64,000 nucleotides of DNA, taken from contig CM062815.1 of the NCBI GenBank assembly GCA_031772625.1, positions 117,250,989-117,314,988 of the forward strand, given 5' to 3'. The stretch's first letter is position 1, and every line of letters starts with the position of its first letter. Both the position numbers and the translations under genes were made by a program. Below are positions 36,415 through 48,267 of this stretch, piece after piece. A model generated the notes under the pieces. That model was not told the DNA's origin and did not search any database. It saw only the letters and a program-made list of their open reading frames with translations. This stretch comes from Pinus tabuliformis (taxonomy: Eukaryota; Streptophyta; Pinopsida; Pinales; Pinaceae).

Positions 36415-37992
36415 TGTTGAAGAATCTAGGGCACGCATATTAAGGTGATTCTTCTTTAACATGATAACAATTTTTGAAGCATTTATACAATTTATATTAG
36501 CTTAATGTTCCAATCATTATTAGTATGTGAGATTACTTCATGAAATTGCTATGAAAACAAAAGAGACAACACAAATGTTTGGCTTTCTACCAGTGCCAAA
36601 ACCTCTCCCTCTTGGAGAGGAAAACCCATGCAAAAATTCTTCTTATAGAGATTCCGTTGACGAATACCAAGACCATGACCCTTGACACATTTTGCCTCTC
36701 CAAGACCAAGACATCAATCCTCTTCCTTGCCATTGTTGGGATCATCATCATCACTGCTGCTTGCACCTATGTCATCATAGTTGCACTACTGCTGTACTTT
36801 AACTGAGATCGTCCTTGTTGCTTTCTTCATCGAGACCATTGCTGCAATATAGAGACCTTCACAATAGTATCACTGAGATTATTTACTAATGCATCTCTTG
36901 CTGCATTGATATCACTGCTGCGCTCCGAGACAATGAGATCACTGATCTACAAGATATAGCTACTGTGATTATAGTTATGTCAAGATCTAGACTGTGATCC
37001 TTGTCACTGCTCTTTGTAGTACATCAAGACTGTATCATATTCAATCCGAATGCTGTGGATGTCTCTTTTCACAGGTATGTCAAGGGTTTCTCATTTCATG
37101 ATTTTGCTGAGATAGTATAGATCTTCACCGCTGCAATTCATCATGCTGCTACAGGGATATCATCCTTAAGACGAACGTGATCTCTACTAAGCCAAGACAA
37201 TACTATATGTGTAGGCCGAGGATAGTCCATCTACTGCGTCCTCATCCGAAGTTTGTCTTGCTTCATCTATCCGAGATAGATATGCCGAGAATGAGATAGT
37301 GACATGCCCAGATCACATACATCCTTTTTTGCTCTCTCCATCCGAGGACACCACCTTCAAATCATAGGCATGCCGAAAGGGTTCAGAACTTAACTCACTG
37401 CGGTGACATCATACAAGGTTATTTACTGCTCCATGTATCCGAGGTTGTGACTGCACCTAAAACCCAAATGAGGTGTAGTCAAACCCTACTGTGGCTTGCC
37501 CTAATATGCGAAGATTACAGAGGCATACGAATTTTGTCTTCTCACTTTTGCGCTGACCCTTTATGGGTATTTATAGTGATGAGCGTTCCATATATGAGCC
37601 GATGTGACTTTTGCTTCAAGTCGACATGACATATATTTATATATTTAATTCATTTATTTGAAGCCGACATGATCATCTCCTTATCGTTTTGCTTGCAAAC
37701 TTTGATAGGCTTGCTTTTGAGGCATTGATCTTGGTCTTGGAGGGCTGTTACACAACCTTGAACACTTGTACATATTTACATAAACTCATGAAGAGTTTCT
37801 ATACACATGACATGACTTTTTGACATATAAATAAATCCTAAAGACATCAAGAAGAAGTCTTTCACCTAGTGACACTTCTTGCTCATGAAACCCATGTAGC
37901 AAGATTACAAAAATAATTTATTTCCTTTTATTACATCAATTACAAAGATCATGTCATTATGAAGACCGAACCTAGTTACACTTTCTTCAACA
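36415..37992 (-). mobile_element. Solo2: solo copia LTR inside the Gyp1 LTR
   Basis: 1578 bases, plus-strand TGTTGAAGAATCTAGGGC...CTTTCTTCAACA, with exact CACCA duplications. The reverse complement resembles the Cop5 LTR, with the same head, CATGGGTTTCATGAGCAAGA, GCAAGCAAAACGATAAGGAG and a TATAAATACCC box near 37570. It is about 390 bases longer than the Cop5 LTRs. It is the innermost layer of the Cop4 > Cop6 > Gyp1 > Solo2 nest. Confidence 0.9.
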
Positions 37993-38490
37993 CACCAAGA
38001 ATTGTGTATTTCTGGGCCAACAGTAGAGAATACGTAGTAGAGGAAGGAGCTTCATTGGGCTAGCCATTAGTCGGACAAACCAGGGAATTCGAAGGACATC
38101 ATTGGGTCAACACTCAGGAGGAGTTTTGGAGCAAGAGAGGACAACAAACAGGCAGTTCGAATTCCAGTCTTGGAGGACAACACAGAGAGCCAGTCCAGGC
38201 AACACGTGGGTCTTGAGGGGAAGAGCTACAGCCCAGAATCACAGCTGGGAAGGAAGGAGATTCATAGGAGGGTTCATCTCAGTGATTTGGGGCAGTTTCC
38301 AGGAGGTTTTACAGCTTCATTCCAGTAGGCCGAGTTTTGCAGTTGCAGCTGAGGTTGGGCTCCTTGGGGGTTGAATTTCAGAAGTCTGAACCAGACCAAA
38401 CCCTTCCTGGGTTTTGGTGGGTTTTGGCTAAGGAGAAAGGAGCTGAAATCTTATAATTTTCTGAGCATGGGAAGCAGTGATTCGAGCTTC

Positions 38491-41400
38491 CCCACCTCAG
38501 AGAACCACCCAGGGACAGGAGCAGTTGGATGATGAGACATGGAAGGACCTTAGGAGGAGGAAGTTGTGCTTCACTTGCTGGGAGCCCTGGGCACCATGCC
38601 ATCGGTGCACGACGGACAAAGCACATTATATTGAGGTCTTTTCAGATAGTGACCAGGAGGATGAGATAGAGTAGGAGTGTGGTATGGGAGACAGTGAGAG
38701 TCTGATAGATAGGGGACCACCACCACCACCTGCACAAGGAGGGGCTTCCTTTGCCCCATACAGGGGAGTCCTTGCTTCTTTATGCGGGGTCCCCAAATTC
38801 TTGACATTGAGGATCAGAGGCACTATACAGGGACATCGAGTGTCGGTCTTAGTTGACAGTGGGGCTACCCACAACTTCATAGATGCCCAGTTGGTTCAGA
38901 AGAGGGGCCTCACCACAACCGAGTTTGAGGGCTTTTCAGTCCTGGTACCAGGTGATCGTACCATGCAGTGCACTCGGTATGTGCCCGTTAATAGTTATGG
39001 GGAACTACTCTATGACGGACCATTTCTTTTTGGTCGATGTGCTAGACACCAACGTGGTGATGGGTGTCCAGTGGCTGTACTCCCTTGGGCGAGTTACTAC
39101 AGATTGGAAGAAATTGGAGATGGAGTTCATCGGGCCGGATGAAAATCGGCAATCCTTAGAGGCATGCATTCATATCCCACCCCAGACAGTCTCAATGTAT
39201 AGGATGGAGGCAGACCTGGGACATGGGGACATTGCATGGGCAGTGGAGCTGAGGGTTTCAGAGGTTGGAGGACAGGCCCAACCACTATCTCCAGACATAC
39301 AAGCCTTGTTGGACAGGTACACAGTGGTGTTTGGGGATATTCCACCAGGGCAGCCACCAGATAGGGGATTCAAGCACACCATTGAGTTGGAGCCGGGTGT
39401 GCAGGCGGTGATCACTACCCCTTATAGGCATCTTAAGGCCTATACGGATGAGATTGAGAGGGTCATCAAAGAGATGTTGGCATTGGGCCATATCAAGCCA
39501 AGTTCCAGTCCTTTTGCTTCTTTAGTAGTGTTGGCGAAGAAGAAGGATAGAACCTTCTGCATGTGCATTGACTACCAGGCCCATAATCGGAAGACACTGA
39601 AGAACTAGTACCCCATCGCCCACATCGATGAGTTGATGGATGAGCTTAGAGGAGCCAAGTACTTCTCTAAGATAGATCTACGTTCGGGGTACCACCAGAT
39701 CAGGGTGAGGGATCAGGACATCCCCAAGACAAATTTTCGGTGCCATTATGGGCACTTCGAGTTCTTGGTCATGCCATTTGGGTTGACCAACGCCCTGGCT
39801 ACTTTTCAGTCATGTATGAACCATGTGTTTTGGAGGCAGTTGAGGAGATTTGTGCTGGTTTTCTTCGACAATATCTTGATTTACAACAGGACTTGGGAGG
39901 AGCATCTCCAACCCTTGGAGAAGGTGCTCCATATTTTGGAGGAGCAATAGTTTTATGCCAAACTGTGTAAGTGTGAGTTTGGCCTGACATAAATGCTCTA
40001 CTTAGGGCATATCATTAGTGCAGATGGGGTGAAGCTCCATGAGGAGAAGATATGAGCTATTCGTGATCGGTTAATACCCAAAGATGTGATAACGTTGAGT
40101 GGCTTCTTGGGCATCTGCACATATTACCGAAAGTTCGTCAAGGGGTTTTCGCAGTTGGCAGCTCCCCTGACAGATTTGACCAAGAGAGGGGCTTTCGCAT
40201 GGACAGATGGGGCACAGACAACTTTTGATCGCCTCAAGGAGGTGATAAGTAGTTGTCCAGCTTTAGCACTTTCGGACTTCTCCCAGCCCTTCAACGTGGA
40301 GTGTGATGCATTTGGGGAGGGAGTCAGAGCAGTAGTATCTCAGGATGGGCACCCCATTGCTTTCGAGAGTCGGAAGCTCTTACCCCATGAGAGGTCATAT
40401 TCTATATATGACAAAGAGATGTTGGCCATCATGCATGCATTGGCCAAATTCTGACAGTATTTGGTGGGTAACAGGTTTCGGGTGAACACTGATCACAACA
40501 GTTTTCGTCAATTCATAGGGTAGTAGGGCCTCAACGACAGACAACATAGATGGGTCAGCAAGGTGTAGACCTATGACTTCGACATAGAGTATGTGCGGGG
40601 AAATCACAATGTGGTGGCTGATGCTCTATCCCGGAGATCCGCAGGCCTATCACTCATGAGCATTTGCCGATTATTGGTGGAGTATTCAAAGGACAGGAGG
40701 GCATGCGAGATTTTGAAGGGTAACCACGCAGATGAGTGCTATCGGGTGATGGATGAGGTCATCTACTACAAGGGGCGCATATTTCTGGTGCCCAACTCAT
40801 AGTTGAGGGAGAGAGTGCTCTAGGCAGCACATGACTTGCCATTGTCAGAGCACCAGGGGTTCAGGAAAACATACATGGCTGTCAAGGAGTGCTTCACATG
40901 GAAGGGCCTCAAGGGGGATGTGCTGGAGCACGTACAGGAGTGTGAGGCATGTCAGAGGAACAAGGAGCTGATTCATCTTGTAGGATTATTACAACCGCTT
41001 TCCATCCTCGAGGGGAAATGGGAAAGTATCTCCATGGATTTCATCACAGGGCTCCCCACAGTACAGGGCAAGGACTGCATTTATGTAGTGGTCGACCGGT
41101 TGACCAAGTATGCCCACTTTTTCGCCATCCCTACCAAATATTCGGCTTCACAGGTTGCAGAGTTGTTCTTTAGGGAGATCTTTCGGTTACACAGGCTTCC
41201 TAAGAACATTGTGAGTGACAGGGATAACAGGTTCATGGGAGGCTTCTGGCAGGAGCTTTTCAGGTTGGTTGGTACCGAGCTCACCCCTAGCATGAGTTAC
41301 CACCCCTAGACAGATGGCTAGATCGAGTGAGTTAATCAGTGGCTGGAGGGGTACCTGAGGAACTACGTGACTGGGCAGCAGAGGGCTTGGATCCGGTGGC

Positions 41401-42089
41401 TGCATTTGGGCGAGTATTGCTACAACACCACCCACCACATGTCCATTGGTATGACTCCTTTCCGTGCCTTGTATGGTTATGATGCATTATCTTTTGCTGA
41501 TGTTTTTGGAGACAGTCGGGCCCCAAAGGCCAAAGATTGGATCCAAGAGAGCCAAGATATCCTCAAGGCTCTCAAGGATAACTTAGTGACAACGCAAAAC
41601 CAATAGAAGATGTACGCAGATCGGCATCAGATCGAGAGACATTTCGAGGAGGGGGATTTGGTGTACCTCTGGTTACAGCCGTACAAGCAGTCCACGCTGA
41701 AGCAAAAGGGGGTCGAGAAACTACAACCCCGTTTTTATGGGCCATACAAGGTGGTCAGGCGAGTTGGGGAGGTAGCCTACGAGCTGGAGCTGCCTCTGGG
41801 GAGCAAGATTCTTAATATATTCCATGTCTCATGCCTTAAGAAGGTGTTGGGACAACAGGTGACAACAACAATAGAGTTAACCCCCATTGAATGATGAGGG
41901 CCACTTGGTTTTGGAACTTGAGGCCATTTTGGAAAGGAGGGAGAGGAAGCTGAGGAGTAGGACCATTAGGGAGTTCTTGGTATGCTGGAAGAACTTGCCG
42001 GATGAGGATGCCACCTGGGAGGGTGAGCACATTTTGGAGCACCCAACTCTGAAGTTGCTTGAGGGAAGCAACATTTGGGAGGGGAGGAC
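38491..42089 (+). pseudogene. Gyp1 gag end and pol remains
   Basis: Zinc knuckle CFTCWEPWAPCHRC near 38570-38611. Retropepsin VDSGATHNFID near 38854-38886. RT about 39410-39950, with [12 protein letters not shown] and VMPFGLTNA. RNase H about 40230-40640, with FESRKLLPHE, YDKEMLAIMHAL and ADALSRR. Integrase about 40830-41600, with the HHCC finger (CEACQRN), MDFITGLP, VVVDRLTKYAHF and NIVSDRDNRF. Chromodomain about 41905-42065 (FLVCWKNLPDEDATWE). The integrase-chromodomain end assigns it to the chromoviruses. Broken; about ten breaks. Confidence 0.9.
42075..42089 (+). other. Gyp1 polypurine tract
   Basis: GGGAGGGGAGGAC directly before the 3' LTR start TGTCATGTCCC. Confidence 0.8.
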
Positions 42090-43338
42090 TGTCATGTCCC
42101 TTCCCAAAAGCATTTGTAACAGGCTTTATCTCTACACAATTTTGCACAATTTTGCTAAGGGAAAGGACCCAAGCAGTGTTGATTTAGGGACTTAGGAGAA
42201 AATACGGCCAAATTAGTTTGCTAGTGGAAGGTGGGGGCCACCCACATGGGAATGCGTACTAGGCAAGTCGAATTGCTTGGAGGGAATTTGTATAGCTGTT
42301 GGAGGGGCCCGCATGAGTCAACGGAAGGCCCATGAAGTCATAAGGAGGAGCAACCTCTCACTTGGTTATTCATTCACTATTGCATATTGAATTTTACTTG
42401 ACTGTTTGCTTGAGCTGCTTAGCTGAGTCAACTGGCTGTTCAACCACGAATCTCTCAAGCGGGAGATTCAACCTTACCTTCAGGGGATTACGAGTGCCAC
42501 CCTAGGAAGGCAGTTCCATAGCCCTTGAGGAGTTTCGGGAAGTATCTACAACACATCCATTCAACCATCACCACGAAGTGCATATTTCTGGGCCAGTAGT
42601 AGAGAATACATAGTTTGGGCCAGCCATTAGTTGGAGAAACCAGGGAATTCGAAGGACATAATTGGGTCAGCATTTAGGAGGAGTTTTAGAGCAAGAGAGG
42701 ACAACAAACAGGCAGTTCGAATTCCAGTCTTGGAGAACGGTGTAGAGAGCCAGTTCAGGGAACACATGGGTCTTGACACGAAGAGCTACAACCCGGAATC
42801 ACAGCTGGGAAAGAAGGAGATTCATAGGAGGGTTCATCTTAGTGATTTGGGGCAGTTTCCAAGAGGCTTTACAACTTCATTCCAATAGGCCAAGTTTTGT
42901 AGTTGCAGCTGAGGTTGGGCTCCTTGAGGGTCGGATTTCAGGAGTTTGAACCAGACCAAACCCTTCCCAGGTTTTGGCTAAGGAGAAAGGAGCTGAAATC
43001 TTATAATTTTCTGAGCACGGGAAACAATGATTCAAGCCCTTCGATTCTAGAAGACAGTGCAATTTCTGGGCAACGCAGATCAGTTTTGGTGCAGCAGTTG
43101 GGCAACCTTCAGATCAGCATTTGCTCACTTGGGTTTTGTCATGCTTGTCCCTAGAGACAAGCCCAGGCACACCATTCTATTTTATCATTGTATTTTCCCT
43201 TGAAGAATTAATAAAATGGCTAAGCGGTTCCCTATTTCCAACGTTTTCATGGGTGCTTGAGGTGTATTTCATTTTTCTGATTGTTGCACTGTTTGCTTAC
43301 TTTGTTTATCACTTAATTTCTTGTTTAGGTTCATTACA
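42090..43338 (+). repeat. Gyp1 3' LTR
   Basis: 1249 bases, TGTCATGTCCC...GGTTCATTACA. Its first 480 bases pair with 35931-36414 at about 89% by eye. AATAAAATGG near 43210 may be the polyadenylation signal. Confidence 0.88.
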
Positions 43339-43343
43339 AAATC

Positions 43344-45823
43344 ACTTGGAGGTCATCTCTACTATGTAACATTCATTGATGACCATTCTAGAAAGACATG
43401 GCTCTACCTTCTCAAAACAAAAGATGAAGTATTTGATAAGTTCAAGGAGTTTAGGTCCGAAGTGGAAACCCTAACCAAAAGAAAGATAAAAACTCTAAGG
43501 TCCAACAATGGTGGGGAATACACTTCTAAGGAATTGATTGCATATTGTAAGGAAGCAGGTATTAAGAGGGAGCTCATTGTTCCCTATTATCCTGAACAAA
43601 ATGGATTGGCCGAAAGGAAGAATAGGTCAATTGAAGAAGGCATTCAAACTATGCTCCTTGATCAAGACCTACCAAAATTCTTATGGGGAGAAGCAACAAT
43701 GATAGCCGTGTACATTCAAAATAGAAGTCCTCATAAAAGTCTTAATAATACAACACCCGAAGTATCCATAGGAAAAAAGCTAAGTGTGGATCACCTTTGA
43801 ATCTTTGGAAGTTCAACATACATCCATGTTCCAAAGGACAAGCGAAAGAAGTTGGACTCTACAAGTATCAAGGGAATATTCGTTGGATATAGTCTCTCCT
43901 CAAAAGCATATAGAATCTACATTAAGGAAGGAAGACATATTGAAGTAAGCAAGGATATCATATTTGATGAAAATCAAGCATACAAGAAATCAAAGGATAT
44001 TCCTATTGATTTTGATGACGAAGAAGTTACTATATTTGAAGAAGAAGAAGTTCATCATGAAAACCCTACTACAAATCAAGAAAAAGAAGAAGGACCAAGT
44101 GAGCCTATTCAATTAGTGGTCATCCCAAACACAAGGAAAAGATCAAATTGGTTAAAAGCTACGTTAGAAGATGCTGAAGGACATAGAGCTGCAAAAGGAA
44201 CCTTTAGGGACCGTAAGAGATCGGAGAGATATTCTGGTTATGATGCGTATATGACGAAGTTAATTGAAGCCGAACCATCGACATTCAAGGAAGCTGCTCA
44301 TTAAGAGGTTTAGAATAAAGTGATGCAGGAAAAATATCAATCCATCATGAAGAATGGGGTCTAGGAAATTGTTCCTAGACCTAGTGACAAATCGATTGTC
44401 ACCTCCAAATGGATCTATAAGATCAAACATGTTGTTGATGGAAGTATAGACAGGTACAAAGAAAGATTCGTTGCATAGGGTTTCTCTCAAAAGGAAGGCA
44501 TTGATTATGATGAAACCTTTGCTCCCACAACAAGGTACACTACCATTAGATCTTTGGTTCCATTGGCTGCTACAACAGGTTGGAATATCCATCAAATGGA
44601 TGTGAAGACCACATTTCTGAATGGGACCATTGATGAGGAAGTGTATATCGAACAACTCGAAGGCTTTGAAGTTAATAGTAGGGACTCTCATGTTTGCAGA
44701 CTTAAGAAGGCCCTATATGGTTTGAAGCAAGCACCTAGGGCATGGTATGCAAGGATGGATGCATATCTACTTAGAATTGGGTTCGTGAAGAGTTCTGCTG
44801 ATCCGAATCTCTACATCAAGGTCGTGAATGATGAGCCCGTCATTATTCTACTATATGTGGATGATCTATTCATCACAGGTGTGGAGCGAAGAATTCAAGA
44901 ATGCAAGAAGATGTTGGCAGTTGAATTTGAAATGAAGGATCTAGGACTAATGCACTATTACCTGGGTCTAGAAGTATGGCAGAGACCTGGGGAGATATAT
45001 TTGGGGCAAGGAAAGTACATCATCAAGTTGTTGTAGAAATTTGGGATGATGGATTCCAAGTCGATGACTACTCCTATGATCACCAATCTCAAGAAATTGA
45101 GGGACTCTGACTCTAGTCTCGTGGATCCTACCTCCTATCGACAGTTGGTGGGTTCCCTAATGTATCTGGTAAATACTAGGCCAGATATATGTTTTGCAGT
45201 AAACAAGCTTAGTCAGTTTCGGTTGGAGCCTTGTCATGATCACTGGATAACTGCCAAACATATATTGAGCTATCTTCGTGGCACTATATATCACTGCCTA
45301 AAGTATGATAGTAAGGAATTCAAGCTAATTGGCTACACAGATTCTGATTGGGGTGGCAGTGAGACTGATACCACGAGAGGATGTTTTAGTTTGGGAGTTG
45401 TTATGATTTCATGGATGAGTAGGAAGCAAGATCCCATTGCTTTAAGTAGTGATGAGGTAGAATATGTGACTGCATGTGAAGTAGGAAAAGAGGCTATTTG
45501 GTTAAGGAAGCTTCTGACAGATTTGTTTGAGAAGTCTCTGGGTCCTATTGTGATTAATTGTGACAATCAAAGTTGTATCAAGATGTCTGGAGATCCCGTG
45601 TTTCATGTTAAGAACAAAACATATCAACAATAAGTTCCACTTTATTAGGAACTTGGTGCAGGATGGGATCATGAAGTTGGAGTATGTCTCAACAAATGAA
45701 CAGGTAGCTGACATACTAACAAAGGCTCTTCCCAATAAGAAGTTTGAATATCTGAGGAACCTGCTTGGTTTAGTAGATATTGTTGATTGTATTGATGATA
45801 AAGGATTGGAAGAGATTTGTTGA
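43344..45823 (+). pseudogene. Cop6 pol remains, part 2 (integrase, RT, RNase H)
   Basis: Integrase core about 43345-43800, with LYYVTFIDDHSRKTW and GIKRELIVPYYPEQNG. Integrase C-terminal region and acidic linker to about 44200. RT about 44340-45060, with HQMDVKTTFLNGTIDEEVYI, YGLKQAPRAWYARMDAYL and ILLYVDDLF. RNase H about 45290-45780, with GYTDSDWGG, then EYVTACEVGKEAIWLRKLL and VADILTKALPNKK. Close relative of the Cop1 pol. Broken fossil, about seven breaks in the whole element. Confidence 0.92.
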
Positions 45824-46217
45824 GGCTTTGCGAGTGAAGCATTACCTGGGAGGACATCTGGCCGACACTTTGTGTTGATATCTAGGTCCCAAATTAAGGA
45901 AGGTGGCGTGGGTCGTAGAGCTTTGACCATGGATACACACCTAGGTCCTTGGGTTGGTGGTTAGAAAGTAAGCTGGATGGTACCTAGAGAGGCTGAAAGC
46001 TTGATTCCACCTTATTCCCACTTGGATAGATTGTCTTGGTCAGGAATCTAGTCTGTGGCATTACGGTGGCTAAATTGATGAAAGACCAATGGATAGATTG
46101 CCCTGGTCAGGAATCTAGTCCATGGCATTGCGGTGCCTAAAGTTCTTCATTGTTCATATAGTTTGAGATCTTCCATTGTATTTGTATATTATGAATACCT
46201 CCTTAGTTAAGAGAGAA
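45824..46217 (+). other. Cop6 3' tail with 67-base direct repeat and purine tract
   Basis: Begins with a segment (GAGGCTTTGCGAGTGAAGCA) also present in Cop2 (7576-7610 minus). Two copies of a 50-base block (46024-46074 and 46091-46141) contain TGGTCAGGAATCTAGTC, the same pair that Cop2 carries at 6971-7089. The purine-rich end TTAAGAGAGAA is at 46207-46217. Confidence 0.8.
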
Positions 46218-47156
46218 TGTTGGAAAATGTAACTAGGTTTGGTCTTCATTAATGTATTTGAGTCATCATAAAATGTACTTGTCAAAAGAATAAAGAAAAG
46301 AATTTTTATTATTGTATCGATGACTTATTAAAGCATGGGTTTCATTCTTGGGTCATCATTATATTAGTCAAAGTCCCCATTGTGGACTACTAGGATTAAT
46401 ATTGAGTTTATAGAGTCATTGTACATTCAAAGAGATCCTTCTTGGGCTTTTGAATCATGTAAAATAGTTTACTATTGAGTCAAATATAATTTATGTATCC
46501 TCCACACCAAGTCGTCCTAGAAGAGATCAAGTCGGCCTAAGGATACTAATTCGACCTCACTTGAAGCCTATAAATAGAAGCAAGTCGAATTCATTTGGAG
46601 CATTTCATCTCAAACTAGTTCGATATCCCTAAGGAAGTTGGAGAAGTGCGAAGTGGGTCTAAGTAAGCAAAAGGAAATGCGAGTTGTGTCATGTCTAAGG
46701 AGAAGAAGAAAATCGAAATTTTGGAGCCTCTCTCTCTCTATTTCATGCCCTAGTTTGGGAGATCAGAGTCTTCCAAGTTTTGTTGTTGCCTGATGCCGGA
46801 AGCTACTGCATAGTCGATATTGTTGGGAAGGAAGTGCTGTTGGAAAGACGTCGAAGACCTGGGAGGCTGACTTGGTGTGGAGGCAAGGTTTGGTCTTTGT
46901 CTAGGGTGAAGAGTATTAAAGAATACTATGGAAAGGAAGAGAATTTTTGATTGGGTTTTCCCCTCTAGGGGGGTTTTTCCTCGGCATAGTGCCTACATCT
47001 TGTGTCTCTTGTTTTGTGATCTTCATACACACATAATATGGCAATTGCTTGATGAAAGATAAGATAATAAAGAAGTAAAAGGAGCCAACATAACTCACAA
47101 GTAATTATCAAGTAAGGGGGATCAAACTCTAATCTATTTGCATTGATAATCCAACA
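46218..47156 (+). repeat. Cop6 3' LTR
   Basis: 939 bases, TGTTGGAAAATGTAAC...GATAATCCAACA, followed by the duplication CATCC. Confidence 0.94.
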
Positions 47157-47415
47157 CATCCTTGACAATATCCCAAAGTTCACTCTTCTAATGAGAGTGT
47201 AACCCTCACTTTCATGACAATAAATTTGAAATGTTGTGTAGTCTATCCTCGAATTTGAGGCTAGTTGAGGACATCTTTGACATTAAATGCACAAACTCCC
47301 AGATATGAAAATTAGTCTTAAAAAAAAAGGAATATTGAAATTCTCTAATTGGTCGTCCTTCTTTCTGGCAATTGGTTTCTTGTTGTAAACCCTTGAGAAT
47401 CTCAATAAGAGAAAT

Positions 47416-47428
47416 CACTCTCATACCA
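47416..47428 (-). other. Cop4 primer binding site
   Basis: Minus strand TGGTATGAGAGTG, next to the LTR end ACATTTACA. Initiator tRNA-Met type. The duplicate lies just left of 60683. Confidence 0.65.
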
Positions 47429-47588
47429 TGTAAATGTTTTGGCTTATGTGACTGTTGTCCTAATATTCTCTCATTAAATAATTCAAAACGTAATTTATTT
47501 AAAGGAAAAAAACAAAAAATTAAATTTGTAAACATTGCATAAAGCACACAATCATAATGAACGATAGAAGCAAAAACATATATACACA
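47429..47588 (-). repeat. Cop4 5' LTR, short (about 160 bases)
   Basis: Begins at the primer site and ends near TATACACA. On the minus strand it reads TGT...ACATTTACA. The outer border is estimated, since the 3' partner is not seen. Confidence 0.4.
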
Positions 47589-47589
47589 T

Positions 47590-48267
47590 GGATTTCACTT
47601 TCAACTCAACTTTTCATTCTTTTGATTAAAGTTCACATGGTTATGATCTTCAATGCTTCGAAGAAAACTCTTACAAACATGCATTCCTACTTCTAGGGGG
47701 AAGAGATCGAGATCATCACATTACACATCTACCTGGGAGTACAGTTCATGGGACTTCGTTTTGGTATGTGGCAGGCCCTCCAACCTCGACATAACAGAGG
47801 GTATGGTTCCCTAGCCCTTATCGAGAGACAATGCTTCTAGAGTTAGTTTTAAGACATCTCGTCCAAGCTCCACCTCATGGACGTGATTATTAGACCCATG
47901 GTCCTCTATGGCTCCGAGATCTGGGGCCAAGGTTGGTACACACAAACTAGGCTTAGATGGAGAGACTTAGGACCATGCTTCTCAGGTGTCTCATTTGATG
48001 CAAAAAGTACAGTCCCGCAATCCATTATTCAGGCAGAGTTTGGTGCTCACCCCTTCTGCTTCAATGTCATCTTTTGCTTGGTTTCTTTCCTCTACAGTTA
48101 GATCTTTCAGAGATTCAACTGTTGGGAGAGATCGGTTTCCCTACCTTGCACTTTGTTCCTTGGAGGCCATTGCTTCAGCTCACTCCTTAGGCTGGACATG
48201 AGGTTGGTTCTTAGATGTTTCTCGACTTTTCCAGACATTGACCATCTCCCTAGAGCGTCTTCCTTCC
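47590..48267 (+). mobile_element. LINE 3' part, copy 1, first piece
   Basis: The plus strand encodes the post-RT part of a plant non-LTR element ORF2: YLGVQFMG and FGMWQALQP (about 47730-47790), GYGSLALIERQCF (47811-47850), MDVIIRPMVLYGSEIWG (47877-47927) and FGAHPF (about 48038). Frames shift several times, so it is dead. It is cut at 48267 by Lard1 and resumes at 58322. Confidence 0.75.
48263..48267. repeat. Lard1 target-site duplication, left (CTTCC)
   Basis: Pairs with CCTCC at 58322-58326, one change. The empty site in the duplicate copy reads CTTCCCTCCTTCAG at about 61508-61521. Confidence 0.7.

Larger units (their letters stand above)
35931..38490 (+). repeat. Gyp1 5' LTR, split by Solo2
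   Basis: Pieces 35931-36414 and 37998 to about 38490 match the 3' LTR in order. Starts TGTGATGTCCCTTCCC. Confidence 0.85.
35931..43338 (+). mobile_element. Gyp1: Ty3/gypsy chromovirus nested in Cop6
   Basis: Domain order zinc knuckle, protease, RT, RNase H, integrase, chromodomain marks a plant chromovirus. 5' LTR 35931 to about 38490 (split by Solo2), 3' LTR 42090-43338. Flanks AAATT (35926-35930) and AAATC (43339-43343) fit a 5-base target duplication with one change. The element is incomplete and broken, about ten breaks. LTRs differ by about 11% by eye, more than those of its host Cop6. Confidence 0.9.
34222..47156 (+). mobile_element. Cop6: Ty1/copia LTR element, pol-only, carrying Gyp1
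   Basis: 5' LTR 34222-35115, primer site TGGTTTCAGAGCTAAGG, protease, GAG-pre-integrase, Gyp1 insertion, integrase, RT, RNase H, 3' tail, 3' LTR 46218-47156. Exact target duplication CATCC. No gag: protease starts about 190 bases after the primer site, as in Cop1. LTRs differ by about 5-6% by eye. LTR, primer-site variant and 3' tail are shared with the gag-only Cop2. Coding is broken, about seven breaks besides the Gyp1 insertion. Confidence 0.93.
25480..47588 (-). mobile_element. Cop4: old Ty1/copia element, split by Solo1/Cop5 and Cop6
   Basis: Minus-strand copia debris in three blocks. 47588-47157 holds a short LTR, primer site and Gag start. 34221-33431 holds Gag and protease. 26623-25480 holds the rest of the protease region, GAG-pre-integrase and integrase. 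Recognisable pieces include AFKKEAKAKWMIMNNIKDNL (Gag, about 34200-34140), AWYVDSG (protease, about 33450), SLVVKAMIHDQDLP-like and FLWAE, and VYIQNQCPHRILEDKT (integrase, about 25740-25620). RT and RNase H were not found next to it. Heavily broken and clearly older than its guests. Its Gag end, LTR and right flank are duplicated at 59999-61000. Confidence 0.8.

Noticed and set aside
38102-38374. 90-residue plus-strand frame
   Set aside because: It lies inside the Gyp1 LTR and has a diverged counterpart in the 3' LTR, so it is LTR sequence rather than a gene.
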